From the NCBI GenBank assembly GCA_964429655.1, contig CAYSCZ010000070.1:1-15758 (forward strand): a stretch of 15,758 nucleotides of DNA, in the 5' to 3' direction. The position numbers and the translations under genes were made by a program. The notes below the pieces were generated by a model. It had not been told where the DNA came from, did no database searches, and saw only the letters and a program-made list of their open reading frames with translations. Shown in pieces: positions 9,001 through 15,758 of this stretch. The stretch is from CAYSCZ01 sp964429655 (GTDB lineage: Bacteria > Bacteroidota > Bacteroidia > Cytophagales > Cyclobacteriaceae). The number at the start of each line of letters is the position of its first letter. Position 1 is the stretch's first letter.

Positions 9001-9151
9001 AAATTGTAAATACTGCAATTACCGGAGATGTAAACCTTGGTACAAGCTCATATTTTAATAAAGAATAACTCAAGCCTCCTGCTATGGCAGTCAGCAGTAA
9101 AACTACTACCACTACCTTTGGCCGTTCAATACAATACTTCGTGAGGTTCAA
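6065..9151 (-). CDS. RND-type efflux transporter, HAE1/AcrB family inner-membrane subunit
   Basis: Proton-driven pump subunit of 1028 residues, full length for the family. It has the duplicated RND layout: TM1 at about 12-33, a periplasmic porter half, TM2-6 at about 333-488, TM7 at about 530-548, a second periplasmic half, and TM8-12 at about 858-1015. The proton-relay residues are present: D400-D401 in TM4 (G-I-L-V-D-D-S), K928 in TM10 (G-L-V-G-K-N), R958 and T965, matching D407, D408, K940, R971 and T978 of AcrB. This favours an HAE1-type drug or amphiphile exporter over a heavy-metal pump, though the substrate is unknown. The TTG start at 9151 overlaps the adaptor stop as TTGA and gives the usual short N-terminal tail before TM1. 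It works with the adjacent adaptor and TolC-type protein. Confidence 0.95.
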   Translation of the reverse strand: MNLTKYCIERPKVVVVVLLLTAIAGGLSYSLLKYELVPRFTSPVIAVFTIYQGASPFEVEETVTIPLEEALASIQKVQGLRSISQENLSIVRLDLSTRKGIDQLILDVERKINSISSQLPDNIQRPSVSRFDFDDLPFMRITASSDMNETRFFEFLKKNVKPELESLSGAGRVDLIGGTETEISILISLPKIIRFNIPLLNVLKALKSSNLDIPSGNITSSDRKISVRSKGSFKSIRELKELIVYETPIGVFRLQDIADVSTKRALKKVISRSNGQETITIEITRQSDANAVDVSKRVKEKLSDLESDFKSNKLDFNIVQDTSQFTLKAARAVMSDLGIAVLLVSIVMLLFLHSLRNSLIVLVSIPTSIIATFVVMYLAGYSLNLMTLLGLSLAIGILVDDSIVVIENIYRHLEMGKNKKDAAYQGRMEIGFTAISITLIDVVVFFPFVFASGLVADLFRPFAIVIVTATLISLLVSFTLVPLLASRLGKLENYASYGYWNRLIGTFERLIKAFNEFLNDLLIYAFRRPYVVIGLSLVLLTLSILLIPARFIGIEFTKAGDRGEFILELELPKYATLDQTEQVALAVERYLSGIPEVKSYVTTIGLGSSGRFSLNTSNLAEILVQLTEKDERDISNRILAREVKQGLQKQLPDVGISPVEINILGLRDNGPIELVMSGNNQQDIYYWARRLVNALDTISGTTEIMAGIDEGNQELQVNLDKNKLDRYQLDEQRVGAALRLAIAGNQVFIFNNGDSLINVNLGVAKGDVDSKDAIERISFPTKKGNVPVKVFAEIQETTGPSRLERTNRSRSITINAQVLGRGGGAVKDDLLASLDKMNFPDDIELSFGGNLKRQKDSFITLGLAFAISIILVYSVLVILYDSYKYPFVVLLSIPLALIGALVVLALAHESLSIFSILGLIMLVGLVGKNVILVVDFTNQLRKKGKQLKDALVEATKLRFRPILMTNISMVIGLLPIALDNEAGSEWKNGLAWALIGGLSSSMILSLIVVPVIYYLVERKNEATMTLIK

Positions 9152-10215
9152 TTTGCCGCTTCGTTTATGATGCTGACACCGCTTTTGTGCCCTAACTTAC
9201 CTTGCCCTTTTATAACCACTCTATCCCCGTCCGACAACCCTTCTTCAATCAATAGCTTATCTTCGATAGATCTCCCGGTTGCAATCGCTTTTTTTATTGC
9301 TATGCCTTCATTTACCACATAAACGTATGCTTCATCCGGACCTTGAACAATAGCCGCTCTGGGTATGACATAACCAACAGCAACAAGTGAAGAAGCGATA
9401 ACCTCTACCGTCAGCCCCAGTCTGGAAATCGCTCTTTCCGAGTTATCGATCTGAACCCTGACCCGGTATTGACCGACGGGGTTTGAGGCGATTGAAATAT
9501 ACTCGACGCTACCCTGTATTTTTTTATTGATAGAACCTATAACAATCTCAACCCAATCGCCTTGCGACAAAACATTTAGATCTTTTTCTGTTAATTGAAT
9601 TTCGACTTTCAATTTGTCCATACTGATGATCTGGCATACCGGCTTACCTGGCCCAAGGAATTTCCCTTCTTCAATCAATAATTGATTCAATATGCCGGAT
9701 ATGGTTGCTTCTACAGCCGTATTTTCCAGGTTTAATTTTGTTGTGGTCCTGTTTGCCTCAATTTGCACCAGCTTTAAGCGTAGCTTCTGAACGTCTTTTC
9801 CGGCAACGGCGCCTATCTCTTCCAGCTTTTGCAATTTTTCAAGTTCTTTTTTTGTGGATTGATAGGTTTGATCAATCATTTCATAGTTGGCCCTGATGAG
9901 GTCATCATTCACTTTGACAATAACATCTCCTCTTTGCACTTCATCACCTTCTTGCTTATAAACTTTGTTAACCACACCTTTGGCCTCACCTACCACATAA
10001 ACAGAATTATAAGGTTCGAGGAAACCATACGCTTTAAAGGTTTGATAAATGCTATCACTTTTAACTGTTAATGTTTCAACCGGAAATTCAGAGATGGTTG
10101 CATTTGCGAACTCGAGCTGTTGTTTGTCTTTTTGCTTATTCTGATAAAGGATGTATATAATGACCGCGATTAATAGAATAAAAAATGATAGGGTTAAAAA
10201 TCTTTTCATAATCAT
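9148..10215 (-). CDS. RND efflux periplasmic adaptor subunit (membrane-fusion protein, HlyD/AcrA-like)
   Basis: Bridges the RND transporter and the outer-membrane channel in the periplasm. The 355-residue protein starts with a basic tail and a hydrophobic segment (about residues 5-24) that acts as an uncleaved anchor; there is no lipobox. A first lipoyl half-motif (about 73-104, with E-G-D-E-V-Q-R-G-D) is followed by a short helical hairpin (about 105-165), the second lipoyl half (about 166-200), a beta-barrel domain (about 201-275) and a membrane-proximal domain to the C-terminus. The hairpin is short, as is usual for Bacteroidota adaptors. The ATG at 10215 forms an ATGA overlap with the TolC-type gene; a second ATG two codons later (10209) is an alternative start. 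Its own stop overlaps the transporter start as TTGA. Confidence 0.94.
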   Translation of the reverse strand: MIMKRFLTLSFFILLIAVIIYILYQNKQKDKQQLEFANATISEFPVETLTVKSDSIYQTFKAYGFLEPYNSVYVVGEAKGVVNKVYKQEGDEVQRGDVIVKVNDDLIRANYEMIDQTYQSTKKELEKLQKLEEIGAVAGKDVQKLRLKLVQIEANRTTTKLNLENTAVEATISGILNQLLIEEGKFLGPGKPVCQIISMDKLKVEIQLTEKDLNVLSQGDWVEIVIGSINKKIQGSVEYISIASNPVGQYRVRVQIDNSERAISRLGLTVEVIASSLVAVGYVIPRAAIVQGPDEAYVYVVNEGIAIKKAIATGRSIEDKLLIEEGLSDGDRVVIKGQGKLGHKSGVSIINEAAN

Positions 10216-11573
10216 TTCAATAGTTTGTGGGCCTCACCATTGGCAATGAATAGCTTAAGAAGTGCCTGATGTTTCTTTGCAACCAGTTTTCTTAGTTCAA
10301 TTTTTTCAATTAAAAACTCATGTTCCGATTCAATTACTGCCACTTTCGATACCTGGTCATTATCGTATTTTGCTTGTGTTCTTCTTAGGACGTTTCCCGC
10401 AAACATAAGTCGTGCGCTTTGATGGTCGATATCGGTCTTCGCACTTTTATACTCATGTCTGGATTTTTCTTTACGTAACTTTAATTGTTGATCAACCTTT
10501 TCCTTTTCTATTTTAATTCTGTCCTTTTCCAATTGGTTTTTATTAATCTTATGTTTCTTTTCAAAACCCGACATGATGGGTAAATCCAACTTTATTCCTA
10601 TTTGATGATTGGGATACCAGCCATCCTGAAAAATTGATAGGTCATCTGCCTGATATTGATAGTTAAGGGAAGTATAAAAAGAGGCTGCCGGAAAATAATC
10701 TGATATAATCCGGTCTCTTTTTATGTCCATGAGTGAAAGCCTTTTTTGAAACAATTTACTAATTGTGGGCAGTTCCTCCGGGTCAATATTTAACCTGGCC
10801 TCCAGTTCATCAAAGTATAAAGTGTCATAATCGACCGCTAAGTCATCATTCAGATTCATCCCCAATGCTACTTTTAAATTATCTTTTTGAAGTTCTATTC
10901 CCTGTTCAAGTTTTACAAGCTTATTTTGGAGATTTAATATTTCCAGATTGACCTTTTCGAGTTTATTCGGTTCAATCAGGCCACCCTCTAATTGTTGTGC
11001 AAGTAATTTCTGAAGTCTTTTCAAACGATTCAGGTTTTGATTAATGATTGACTTGTTGGAATACAAATCGATAAGATCAAAATATTTGGTAATTACGTCT
11101 GAAAACACTTGCTCTTCTATTGATTGTAACTTCAGTTCTTTCAACTCATTGAAGCTCTGAGACGATTTTTTACTATTCAAAAAAGACCGGTGAAAGATCA
11201 TCTGCGAAGCTTGCAGACCAAGCAACATATTCTGCATCTGACCCAACCTCACCGGAAAGGGGCCGTCACTTGTACTACCGGATAATATGCGTCCCTCTGG
11301 GGTTGGGAAAATATAGGTTGGGATCTCAAACAAGTTGAAATAACTCAGATAAGAATGTATTTGAAGTAGTTTATCAGAATTTTCGATTTTGTTATCAATA
11401 GAAAGTATATCATTATTTATCCTTTCCTTTTTTAGTTCAGCGCTGTTGCCTAATGCGTATTTAAAACAATCGTTTAGTGTATAGTCGTTGGACTTTTGGG
11501 CATAGGATGAATAAGGAAGCACCATTAGCGCTGTGCATATAAAGAACCCCAAGTAATCATATACTTTTACCAA
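10212..11573 (-). CDS. TolC-family outer-membrane efflux protein
   Basis: Outer-membrane channel of the tripartite pump, 453 residues. A signal peptide is visible, with a hydrophobic core at about 8-19 and a likely cut after S-Y-A25 before Q-K. The body is rich in long charged helices (about 30-70, 135-240, 340-450) interrupted by two beta segments, of which D-Y-F-P-A-A-S-F-Y-T (292-301) and I-G-I-K-L-D-L-P (325-332) are typical of the second OEP repeat. The start is TTG at 11573: upstream in the same frame there is no ATG, GTG or TTG before a stop at 11595-11597, and the next ATG (codon 17) would destroy the signal peptide. This is the first gene of the nine-gene run, so the promoter should lie in the AT-rich region to its right. 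Confidence 0.92.
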   Translation of the reverse strand: MVKVYDYLGFFICTALMVLPYSSYAQKSNDYTLNDCFKYALGNSAELKKERINNDILSIDNKIENSDKLLQIHSYLSYFNLFEIPTYIFPTPEGRILSGSTSDGPFPVRLGQMQNMLLGLQASQMIFHRSFLNSKKSSQSFNELKELKLQSIEEQVFSDVITKYFDLIDLYSNKSIINQNLNRLKRLQKLLAQQLEGGLIEPNKLEKVNLEILNLQNKLVKLEQGIELQKDNLKVALGMNLNDDLAVDYDTLYFDELEARLNIDPEELPTISKLFQKRLSLMDIKRDRIISDYFPAASFYTSLNYQYQADDLSIFQDGWYPNHQIGIKLDLPIMSGFEKKHKINKNQLEKDRIKIEKEKVDQQLKLRKEKSRHEYKSAKTDIDHQSARLMFAGNVLRRTQAKYDNDQVSKVAVIESEHEFLIEKIELRKLVAKKHQALLKLFIANGEAHKLLK

Positions 11574-11837
11574 ATCAGGAACGAATTTTACAATTCAGTA
11601 ATTATTAAGTAAAGTAAAGTTAATGCAGTGATACGTAAATCGTATGATATATATTTTACCAAATTATCTTTCGACATAAGAATTATATTTCATAAAAAAT
11701 AACGGGATATCACACCGTGTAACCGTATGTAAAATATAATACTATGAACTCTGCTAATATTTGTAAAATAATAGAAACCTGATAATTAGTAAAACGTTTT
11801 GAATTTGGTGGTTGTTACCGACACTCTACTATCCTAC
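11574..11837. promoter_or_regulatory. AT-rich divergent intergenic region with repeats (likely promoters and operator)
   Basis: These 264 bases separate the efflux/gluconate run (minus) from the DUF5686 gene (plus) and should hold promoters for both. Visible elements are an inverted repeat ATACG-taaat-CGTAT (11631-11645), a short dyad ACAC-C-GTGT (11712-11720), two abutting direct repeats CCGTGTAA (11715-11722) and CCGTATGTAA (11723-11732), and the palindrome AAAACGTTTT (11791-11800). A near match to the Bacteroidota -7 element is TAATATTTG (11755-11763), with one base too many between TA and TTTG and no clear -33 partner. CAAATTA (11660-11666) is a similarly imperfect match on the minus strand. 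No promoter can be fixed by eye; the dyads are candidate regulator sites. Confidence 0.45.
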
Positions 11838-14336
11838 ATGAAACTTAAATATATTCTAGGACTCCTTCTCCTCATCTTTAGTTCGCAGGTTTATTCTCAA
11901 TATAAAGTCGTAAGAGGCAAAGTAATTGATTCATCGACAAATGATCCTATACCATTTGCCAATGTCTATTTTAAGGGGACACTAGTAGGAGCCAAAACAG
12001 ACTTAAACGGTAATTTTAAGATATCCACGAAATACCTGGGGGATTCCCTGGTGGCGTCATATGTTGGTTACACCAAAGACGTGAAACCAATCGAAAATAA
12101 GGATGCTGATGATATGATGATCAGTTTTTCATTGCAAGCAGAAGATGTAAACCTTGATGAGATTGTATTTGTAGCCCCTGAAAATCCGGCATTTCCTATC
12201 ATGAGGAGCGTGCTACAAAATAAGAATAAATACAATCCGGAAGCACTTGAAAGTATTGAAACCACCAACTACACAAAAATAGAATTTGATGTTGCAGAAT
12301 TATCCGACAAATTCAAAGAGAAAAAGATAGTCCAAAAAGTTCTTTCGGCTATTGATACCACTAATCGGATAACCAACAAAAGCGGTGAACCACTTATTCC
12401 TATCTTCATGTCAGAATCGATCTCAAAAAGATACGTAGTTCAAGACCCTTACAATAACCGAGAAGAGATACTAAAAGCGAATATACATGGTATTGCCATA
12501 TCCAATAAAAAAACGGTGGCACAACTGACGGGAGTAAACTTTCAACAGTACAATTTTTACAACAACTGGCTCAATATAATAGACAGAGACTTTGTGTCGC
12601 CATTAGCGAATGGATGGAAACTGTACTACAATTATTACCTTGAAGATAGTACAATGCATGAGGGTGATTTTTCTTACAGGATTTCTTTTGAACCAAAAGT
12701 GGAAGGAGACCTGGCTTTTACCGGAGAGATGTGGATCAAAAAAGATGGTTATGTCCTGAAATCTATCGAAGCAAACATTGATCAGGAGGCTAATCTCAAC
12801 TTCATACGAAGCATGCATATCAAACAAAAGTTAGCTCCTACTGAAGAAGGGCCGTGGCTGCCGATTGAGACAGATTTTGAAATTAACGTAGACCAACTTA
12901 CCAATAATTTTACAGGCGTAAGGGCAAGATTCTATATCAGCACGCAAGATTGGAAGTTAAATAAGGGGTATCCGCCTTCTTTTTTCATATTGCCGGTGGA
13001 GGTTTCTGAGGATGTCGTTGAGACACCTACGGCTGATTGGGGCAGTCTGAGACCTGAACCACTGAGGCCCGATGAAATAAAAGCTATAAATGCCATTTCT
13101 ACCATTGATCAAATACCCTCAGTGAGGTTTATTGCAGAAACGATAAAAACCGTCAGAAGAGGGTACATAAGAACCGGCAAAGTGGACTGGGGCCCCTATA
13201 TTTTTACTTATGCGAATAACGAGGTTGAAGGCAACCGGTTAAGGATAGGCTTAAGAACCAATGAATTCTTTAGTGAAGATTGGGTGCTTTCAGGATATTT
13301 GGCCTATGGTTTCAGAGATAAACAATTTAAACACAGCGCCGATGTCAAACGCATCCTATCGCGAAAACCATGGACGATCATCGGAGCTTATAATAAATAT
13401 GACATTCAGCAGCTTGGGACTGTTGAAGAAGATCCTGGGGGTAATTTTCTCGTATTCGCAGCCTCGCGTTTTGGAGCACTTAGAAGCCCTCACATGTTAA
13501 GGGAAACTGGCCTTTATTTCCAAACGGACATAAGACGAGGCCTTACTCAGCGGATAGCGTTTAATCATCATCAATTTGATCCCATATTTCCATTTGCTTA
13601 CCTATCAGATACGGATAGTAATAATGGCATAAAAGAAAATTTTTCTGCGTCATTTGTAACATTAGAGACAAGGTATGCAAAAGATGAACAATTTATCTAT
13701 GATAATAATCAGAGAATCAGTTTTGGGTCATTTTCATGGCCAATAATCACCTTCAAGTATTCCCGGGGATTTGAAGGGTTGTTTAGTGACGATAGTTTCA
13801 AGTTCGATAAGTTCAGCCTTAACATACAGCAGCGTTTAAATCTGGGTCTTTTTGGTAATTCATTCTATGAAGTAGAAGGAGGCCATATTCCATCGACCCT
13901 GCCCTTCCCATTCCTAAAAAATCATATAGGTAACGAAACATTTTTCTTTGGTGAAAATGCCTTTAACCTGCTTAATTTTGGCGAATTCGTTAGTGATCAA
14001 TATGCATATCTGAAATATTCCCATGAATTCAATGGCTACGTTTTAAATAGGATACCTGTAATTAAGAGGCTTAAATTAAGACTGGTTGGAGCCTTTAATA
14101 TTCTTTATGGTGACCTTAGTGATGAAAACAGAAATCTAATTGCAAATACTGATCTCGATGGAGACGAAGTAACGCCTGCCAATTCCATAGAAAATGAACC
14201 TTACATTGAATTTGGCTACGGGATAGATAATATATTTAAAGTTATCAGAATAATGGCATTTCACAGATTGACCTACACAAATAACCCTTTAGCCAGTAAC
14301 TTTGGCATTAAAGCAAAAATTTCGGTAAAGCCTTAA
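11838..14336 (+). CDS. DUF5686 and carboxypeptidase-regulatory-like domain outer-membrane protein
   Basis: An 832-residue exported protein of a family common in Bacteroidota. A classic signal peptide (M1-K-L-K, hydrophobic 5-14, cut near S20-Q21) is followed by a CarboxypepD_reg-like beta-sandwich (about 24-100: V-V-R-G-K-V-I-D-S, P-F-A-N-V, T-D-L-N-G-N-F, V-G-Y). The DUF5686 region then runs to the C-terminus, rich in aromatic and alternating beta-strand patterns that suggest an outer-membrane barrel; it ends in K-A-K-I-S-V-K-P. The function of DUF5686 is not established to my knowledge. I chose the ATG at 11838 because the signal peptide starts there; a TTG at 11799 in the same frame would add 13 residues in front of it. 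The gene has its own intergenic region upstream and converges on apt, with a single base between the stop codons. Confidence 0.9.
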   Translation: MKLKYILGLLLLIFSSQVYSQYKVVRGKVIDSSTNDPIPFANVYFKGTLVGAKTDLNGNFKISTKYLGDSLVASYVGYTKDVKPIENKDADDMMISFSLQAEDVNLDEIVFVAPENPAFPIMRSVLQNKNKYNPEALESIETTNYTKIEFDVAELSDKFKEKKIVQKVLSAIDTTNRITNKSGEPLIPIFMSESISKRYVVQDPYNNREEILKANIHGIAISNKKTVAQLTGVNFQQYNFYNNWLNIIDRDFVSPLANGWKLYYNYYLEDSTMHEGDFSYRISFEPKVEGDLAFTGEMWIKKDGYVLKSIEANIDQEANLNFIRSMHIKQKLAPTEEGPWLPIETDFEINVDQLTNNFTGVRARFYISTQDWKLNKGYPPSFFILPVEVSEDVVETPTADWGSLRPEPLRPDEIKAINAISTIDQIPSVRFIAETIKTVRRGYIRTGKVDWGPYIFTYANNEVEGNRLRIGLRTNEFFSEDWVLSGYLAYGFRDKQFKHSADVKRILSRKPWTIIGAYNKYDIQQLGTVEEDPGGNFLVFAASRFGALRSPHMLRETGLYFQTDIRRGLTQRIAFNHHQFDPIFPFAYLSDTDSNNGIKENFSASFVTLETRYAKDEQFIYDNNQRISFGSFSWPIITFKYSRGFEGLFSDDSFKFDKFSLNIQQRLNLGLFGNSFYEVEGGHIPSTLPFPFLKNHIGNETFFFGENAFNLLNFGEFVSDQYAYLKYSHEFNGYVLNRIPVIKRLKLRLVGAFNILYGDLSDENRNLIANTDLDGDEVTPANSIENEPYIEFGYGIDNIFKVIRIMAFHRLTYTNNPLASNFGIKAKISVKP

Positions 14337-14337
14337 T

Positions 14338-14865
14338 TTAATATATCGCTATCGAATGAACTTCCCCTGAGTGTCCGTTGATCCGGTCCCTACCATTTAA
14401 AAATCCAAGTTCTACCAAAAATGAGAAGGCTGAGACCTTTCCTTTTAGTTTTTTCACCAACTCTGCCGCTGCTAAAGCAGTTCCTCCGGTTGCCAATAGA
14501 TCATCATGTATGAGCACTTTATCTCCAGGCTTTATGGTATCGACATGTATTTCTATACTTGAAGTGCCATATTCCAGTTCATAATCATGGCTGATGGTTT
14601 CATAAGGTAATTTACCTGGTTTTCTAACGGGTATGAAGGGTAACCCTAATTCCTGCGCCAGGGCAAAACCAAAGAAAAATCCTCTGGACTCCACGCCAAG
14701 AACAGCACTTACACCTGAATCTTCATATTTTTCCGATAAATAATGTACGATCTCTTTGCTTAGTGCAGGATTTTGAAATAATGGGGTAATGTCCTTAAAA
14801 GTTATGCCCGGCTTGGGGAAATCCGGAATATCCCGGATAATGGATTTTAGTTTCTCCTCGATCAA
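14338..14865 (-). CDS. apt: Adenine phosphoribosyltransferase
   Basis: Salvages adenine: adenine plus PRPP gives AMP and pyrophosphate, in the cytoplasm. The 175-residue protein matches the family in length. It starts with the conserved I-P-D-F-P-K-P-G-I-x-F-K-D-I-T-P-L (13-29), carries the G-V-E-S-R-G-F (58-64) and R81-K-P-G-K-L-P flexible loop, and has the PRPP-binding motif V117-L-I-H-D-D-L-L-A-T-G-G-T-A130. The start is a TTG at 14865: no ATG occurs before the conserved N-terminal motif, and no ATG, GTG or TTG lies upstream in frame before the stop at 14905-14907. It sits 66 bases downstream of the thioredoxin-like gene on the same strand and may share its transcript. Convergence with the DUF5686 gene leaves no room for a separate terminator. 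Confidence 0.95.
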   Translation of the reverse strand: MIEEKLKSIIRDIPDFPKPGITFKDITPLFQNPALSKEIVHYLSEKYEDSGVSAVLGVESRGFFFGFALAQELGLPFIPVRKPGKLPYETISHDYELEYGTSSIEIHVDTIKPGDKVLIHDDLLATGGTALAAAELVKKLKGKVSAFSFLVELGFLNGRDRINGHSGEVHSIAIY

Positions 14866-14931
14866 CTCTGTAAATGTTTGCCTTAAAATAAAACATATTA
14901 ATGATTATTGACAAGCCTATTACTGCTAATA

Positions 14932-15558
14932 TCAGACCTCTTCGGATATTCTCCAATTTGATACTATATCCTCGATTTCTTTTTGTAATGTCAAGCCTTT
15001 GTCATTGTTATACCATTTCTGAACAAATAGGGTCAATTCCTCTTTAGTCATCGTCGGGTTTTGTTTTTCAGAGCGCATTAGTCTCTGAACAGGTTCAGGC
15101 CTTGGGCCCCAGTTGCCTAACCCTATTAATTGTCCATTTTCCTCTTTCAGGAAAATAACTTTAGGGATGGACCGACCGCCGTTGGTTAAATATGAATCCA
15201 TAAGGTCCAAATTATCATCTCTTAGGAGCAACCTGAATTCTATATTTCCATTAAGCACTGCCAGTTTATTTAAATATGGAAGGTTTTGACTAGCATCCCC
15301 ACACCAGGTCTCAGTGAGGGTAATCCAATACAGCTTTTGACCAATTGATTGAATTGCCTCTTTTACAGTAGGCAGGATAACAACCTGCTTTTCAAGTCGT
15401 TTTAATCTTTGTGCTGCTAATTTTGTATAATTTTTGAAAACATCCGTTTGAACAGCACCAGTAGTGTTTCCATGTGCTGCCAATTCTAAATTTAGCTTTT
15501 TATATTGCTCATAAGTAAAACTATGCTTAATATCTTCTAAAGAAATTTTTCTTGCCAT
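14932..15558 (-). CDS. Thioredoxin-fold protein with a single active-site cysteine
   Basis: A 208-residue cytoplasmic protein with no signal peptide. The thioredoxin-like core begins at about residue 60 after a helical N-terminal region. The active-site segment reads T-W-C86-G-D-A89, so the second cysteine of the usual CxxC is alanine. The cis-proline is seen in R-S-I-P132-K-V-I-F. It resembles the small Bacteroidota thioredoxin family (Thioredoxin_9 type), in which, from memory, the W-C-G-D-A form is common. With only one active-site thiol a normal disulfide reductase cycle is unlikely; a monothiol, peroxidatic or binding role is possible. The ATG at 15558 is the only sensible start. It precedes apt on the same strand by 66 bases; no functional tie is evident. 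Confidence 0.82.
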   Translation of the reverse strand: MARKISLEDIKHSFTYEQYKKLNLELAAHGNTTGAVQTDVFKNYTKLAAQRLKRLEKQVVILPTVKEAIQSIGQKLYWITLTETWCGDASQNLPYLNKLAVLNGNIEFRLLLRDDNLDLMDSYLTNGGRSIPKVIFLKEENGQLIGLGNWGPRPEPVQRLMRSEKQNPTMTKEELTLFVQKWYNNDKGLTLQKEIEDIVSNWRISEEV

Positions 15559-15585
15559 TTTTAGTATTTATAAGAACCGTACACA

Positions 15586-15717
15586 TTAACGGCGGTAGGA
15601 TATTTTGGATGAGATGGATTTATTTATTGTCACATAGGTTACATAACCAAAAATAAGCCCCAAAAAGGGTCTTATGGTAGGCAAAAAAATATGGACTATT
15701 AATCCCAGAATTGTCAT
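15586..15717 (-). CDS. Possible small hydrophobic protein (doubtful)
   Basis: A 43-codon frame starting at ATG 15717 and ending at TAA 15586, 27 bases before the thioredoxin-like gene on the same strand. The product would be mostly hydrophobic (I-L-G-L-I-V-H-I-F-L, then F-L-G-L-I-F-G-Y-V) with a basic end (K-I-S-Y-R-R), as expected of a single-pass membrane miniprotein. Against it, no family is recognised, AT-rich DNA readily yields such frames, and the terminator-like hairpin at 15649-15675 lies inside it. More likely chance than gene. Confidence 0.2.
   Translation of the reverse strand: MTILGLIVHIFLPTIRPFLGLIFGYVTYVTINKSISSKISYRR
15649..15675 (-). terminator. Terminator-like hairpin on the minus strand
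   Basis: Read on the minus strand, ATAAGaCCC (15675-15667), a TTTTT loop and GGGgCTTAT (15661-15653) form a nine-position stem with one mismatch, followed by TTTT then GG. This fits a weak intrinsic terminator for a minus-strand gene lying beyond the right edge, ahead of the thioredoxin-like gene. All three minus-strand frames entering at the right edge stop within 17 bases, so such a gene would have to end almost exactly at the edge. The T tract is short and only four stem pairs are G-C, so the call is tentative. Confidence 0.4.
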
Positions 15718-15758
15718 TAGACTTTCTATTACATGGTTAAATCACTTCAAATCAGACA

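Noticed and set aside
11799..11837. Upstream TTG start for the DUF5686 gene
   Set aside because: It would place 13 residues before an intact signal peptide that starts at the ATG at 11838.
14866..14931. Possible separate promoter for apt, with a TAGGCTTG-like -7 element on the minus strand (14912-14919)
   Set aside because: One mismatch to the TAnnTTTG consensus and no -33 partner at the right distance.
15648..15655. TATTTTTG on the minus strand, a perfect TAnnTTTG -7 match upstream of the thioredoxin-like gene
   Set aside because: The nearest TTTG upstream (15682-15685) is about 26 bases away, too far for a -33 element, and the match overlaps the terminator-like hairpin's T tract.
15674..15758. 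Plus-strand frame from ATG 15674 running off the right edge
   Set aside because: Only 28 codons are visible, no family is recognisable, and the start lies inside the hairpin; too little to call a gene.
1..15758. CRISPR arrays, tRNA or rRNA genes, transposase genes
   Set aside because: No regularly spaced repeats, tRNA-like or rRNA-like sequences or transposase motifs were seen anywhere in the window; the only candidate mobile or RNA element is the block at 1-160.

Overview
The window looks like chromosomal DNA of a Bacteroidota bacterium, probably of the Cytophagales type. The signs are a DUF5686/carboxypeptidase-regulatory-like outer-membrane protein, lipoprotein and signal-peptide styles typical of the phylum, AT-rich intergenic DNA, almost no Shine-Dalgarno sequences, and frequent TTG starts. 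The genus cannot be fixed from the sequence.

Layout. Positions 1-160 are a GC-rich, hairpin-rich block with no recognisable protein, unlike the DNA around it. From 11573 leftward to 216 lie nine genes on the minus strand, packed so closely that they look like one transcription unit of about 11.4 kb. In transcription order they are: a TolC-type outer-membrane factor, an RND periplasmic adaptor, an RND inner-membrane transporter, a DinB-fold protein, a gluconate kinase, a GntP-family gluconate permease, a decarboxylating 6-phosphogluconate dehydrogenase, a TPR lipoprotein and a CoA-type Nudix hydrolase. Four junctions are ATGA or TTGA overlaps. The largest gap is 47 bases, between the dehydrogenase and the TPR gene.

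Right of this run, an AT-rich divergent intergenic region (11574-11837) separates the operon from a plus-strand DUF5686 outer-membrane protein gene. That gene converges on adenine phosphoribosyltransferase (apt, minus strand), with one base between the two stop codons. A thioredoxin-like protein with a single active-site cysteine lies upstream of apt. The last 200 bases hold a terminator-like hairpin on the minus strand and no convincing gene.

How the genes fit together. The efflux trio forms a complete tripartite pump. The kinase, permease and dehydrogenase form a complete short route from external gluconate to ribulose 5-phosphate: uptake, phosphorylation, then oxidative decarboxylation. 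Most of the window is well-known families. The least expected points are the apparent transcriptional and translational joining of an efflux pump to gluconate catabolism through a DinB-fold gene, and the unexplained structured block at the left edge.
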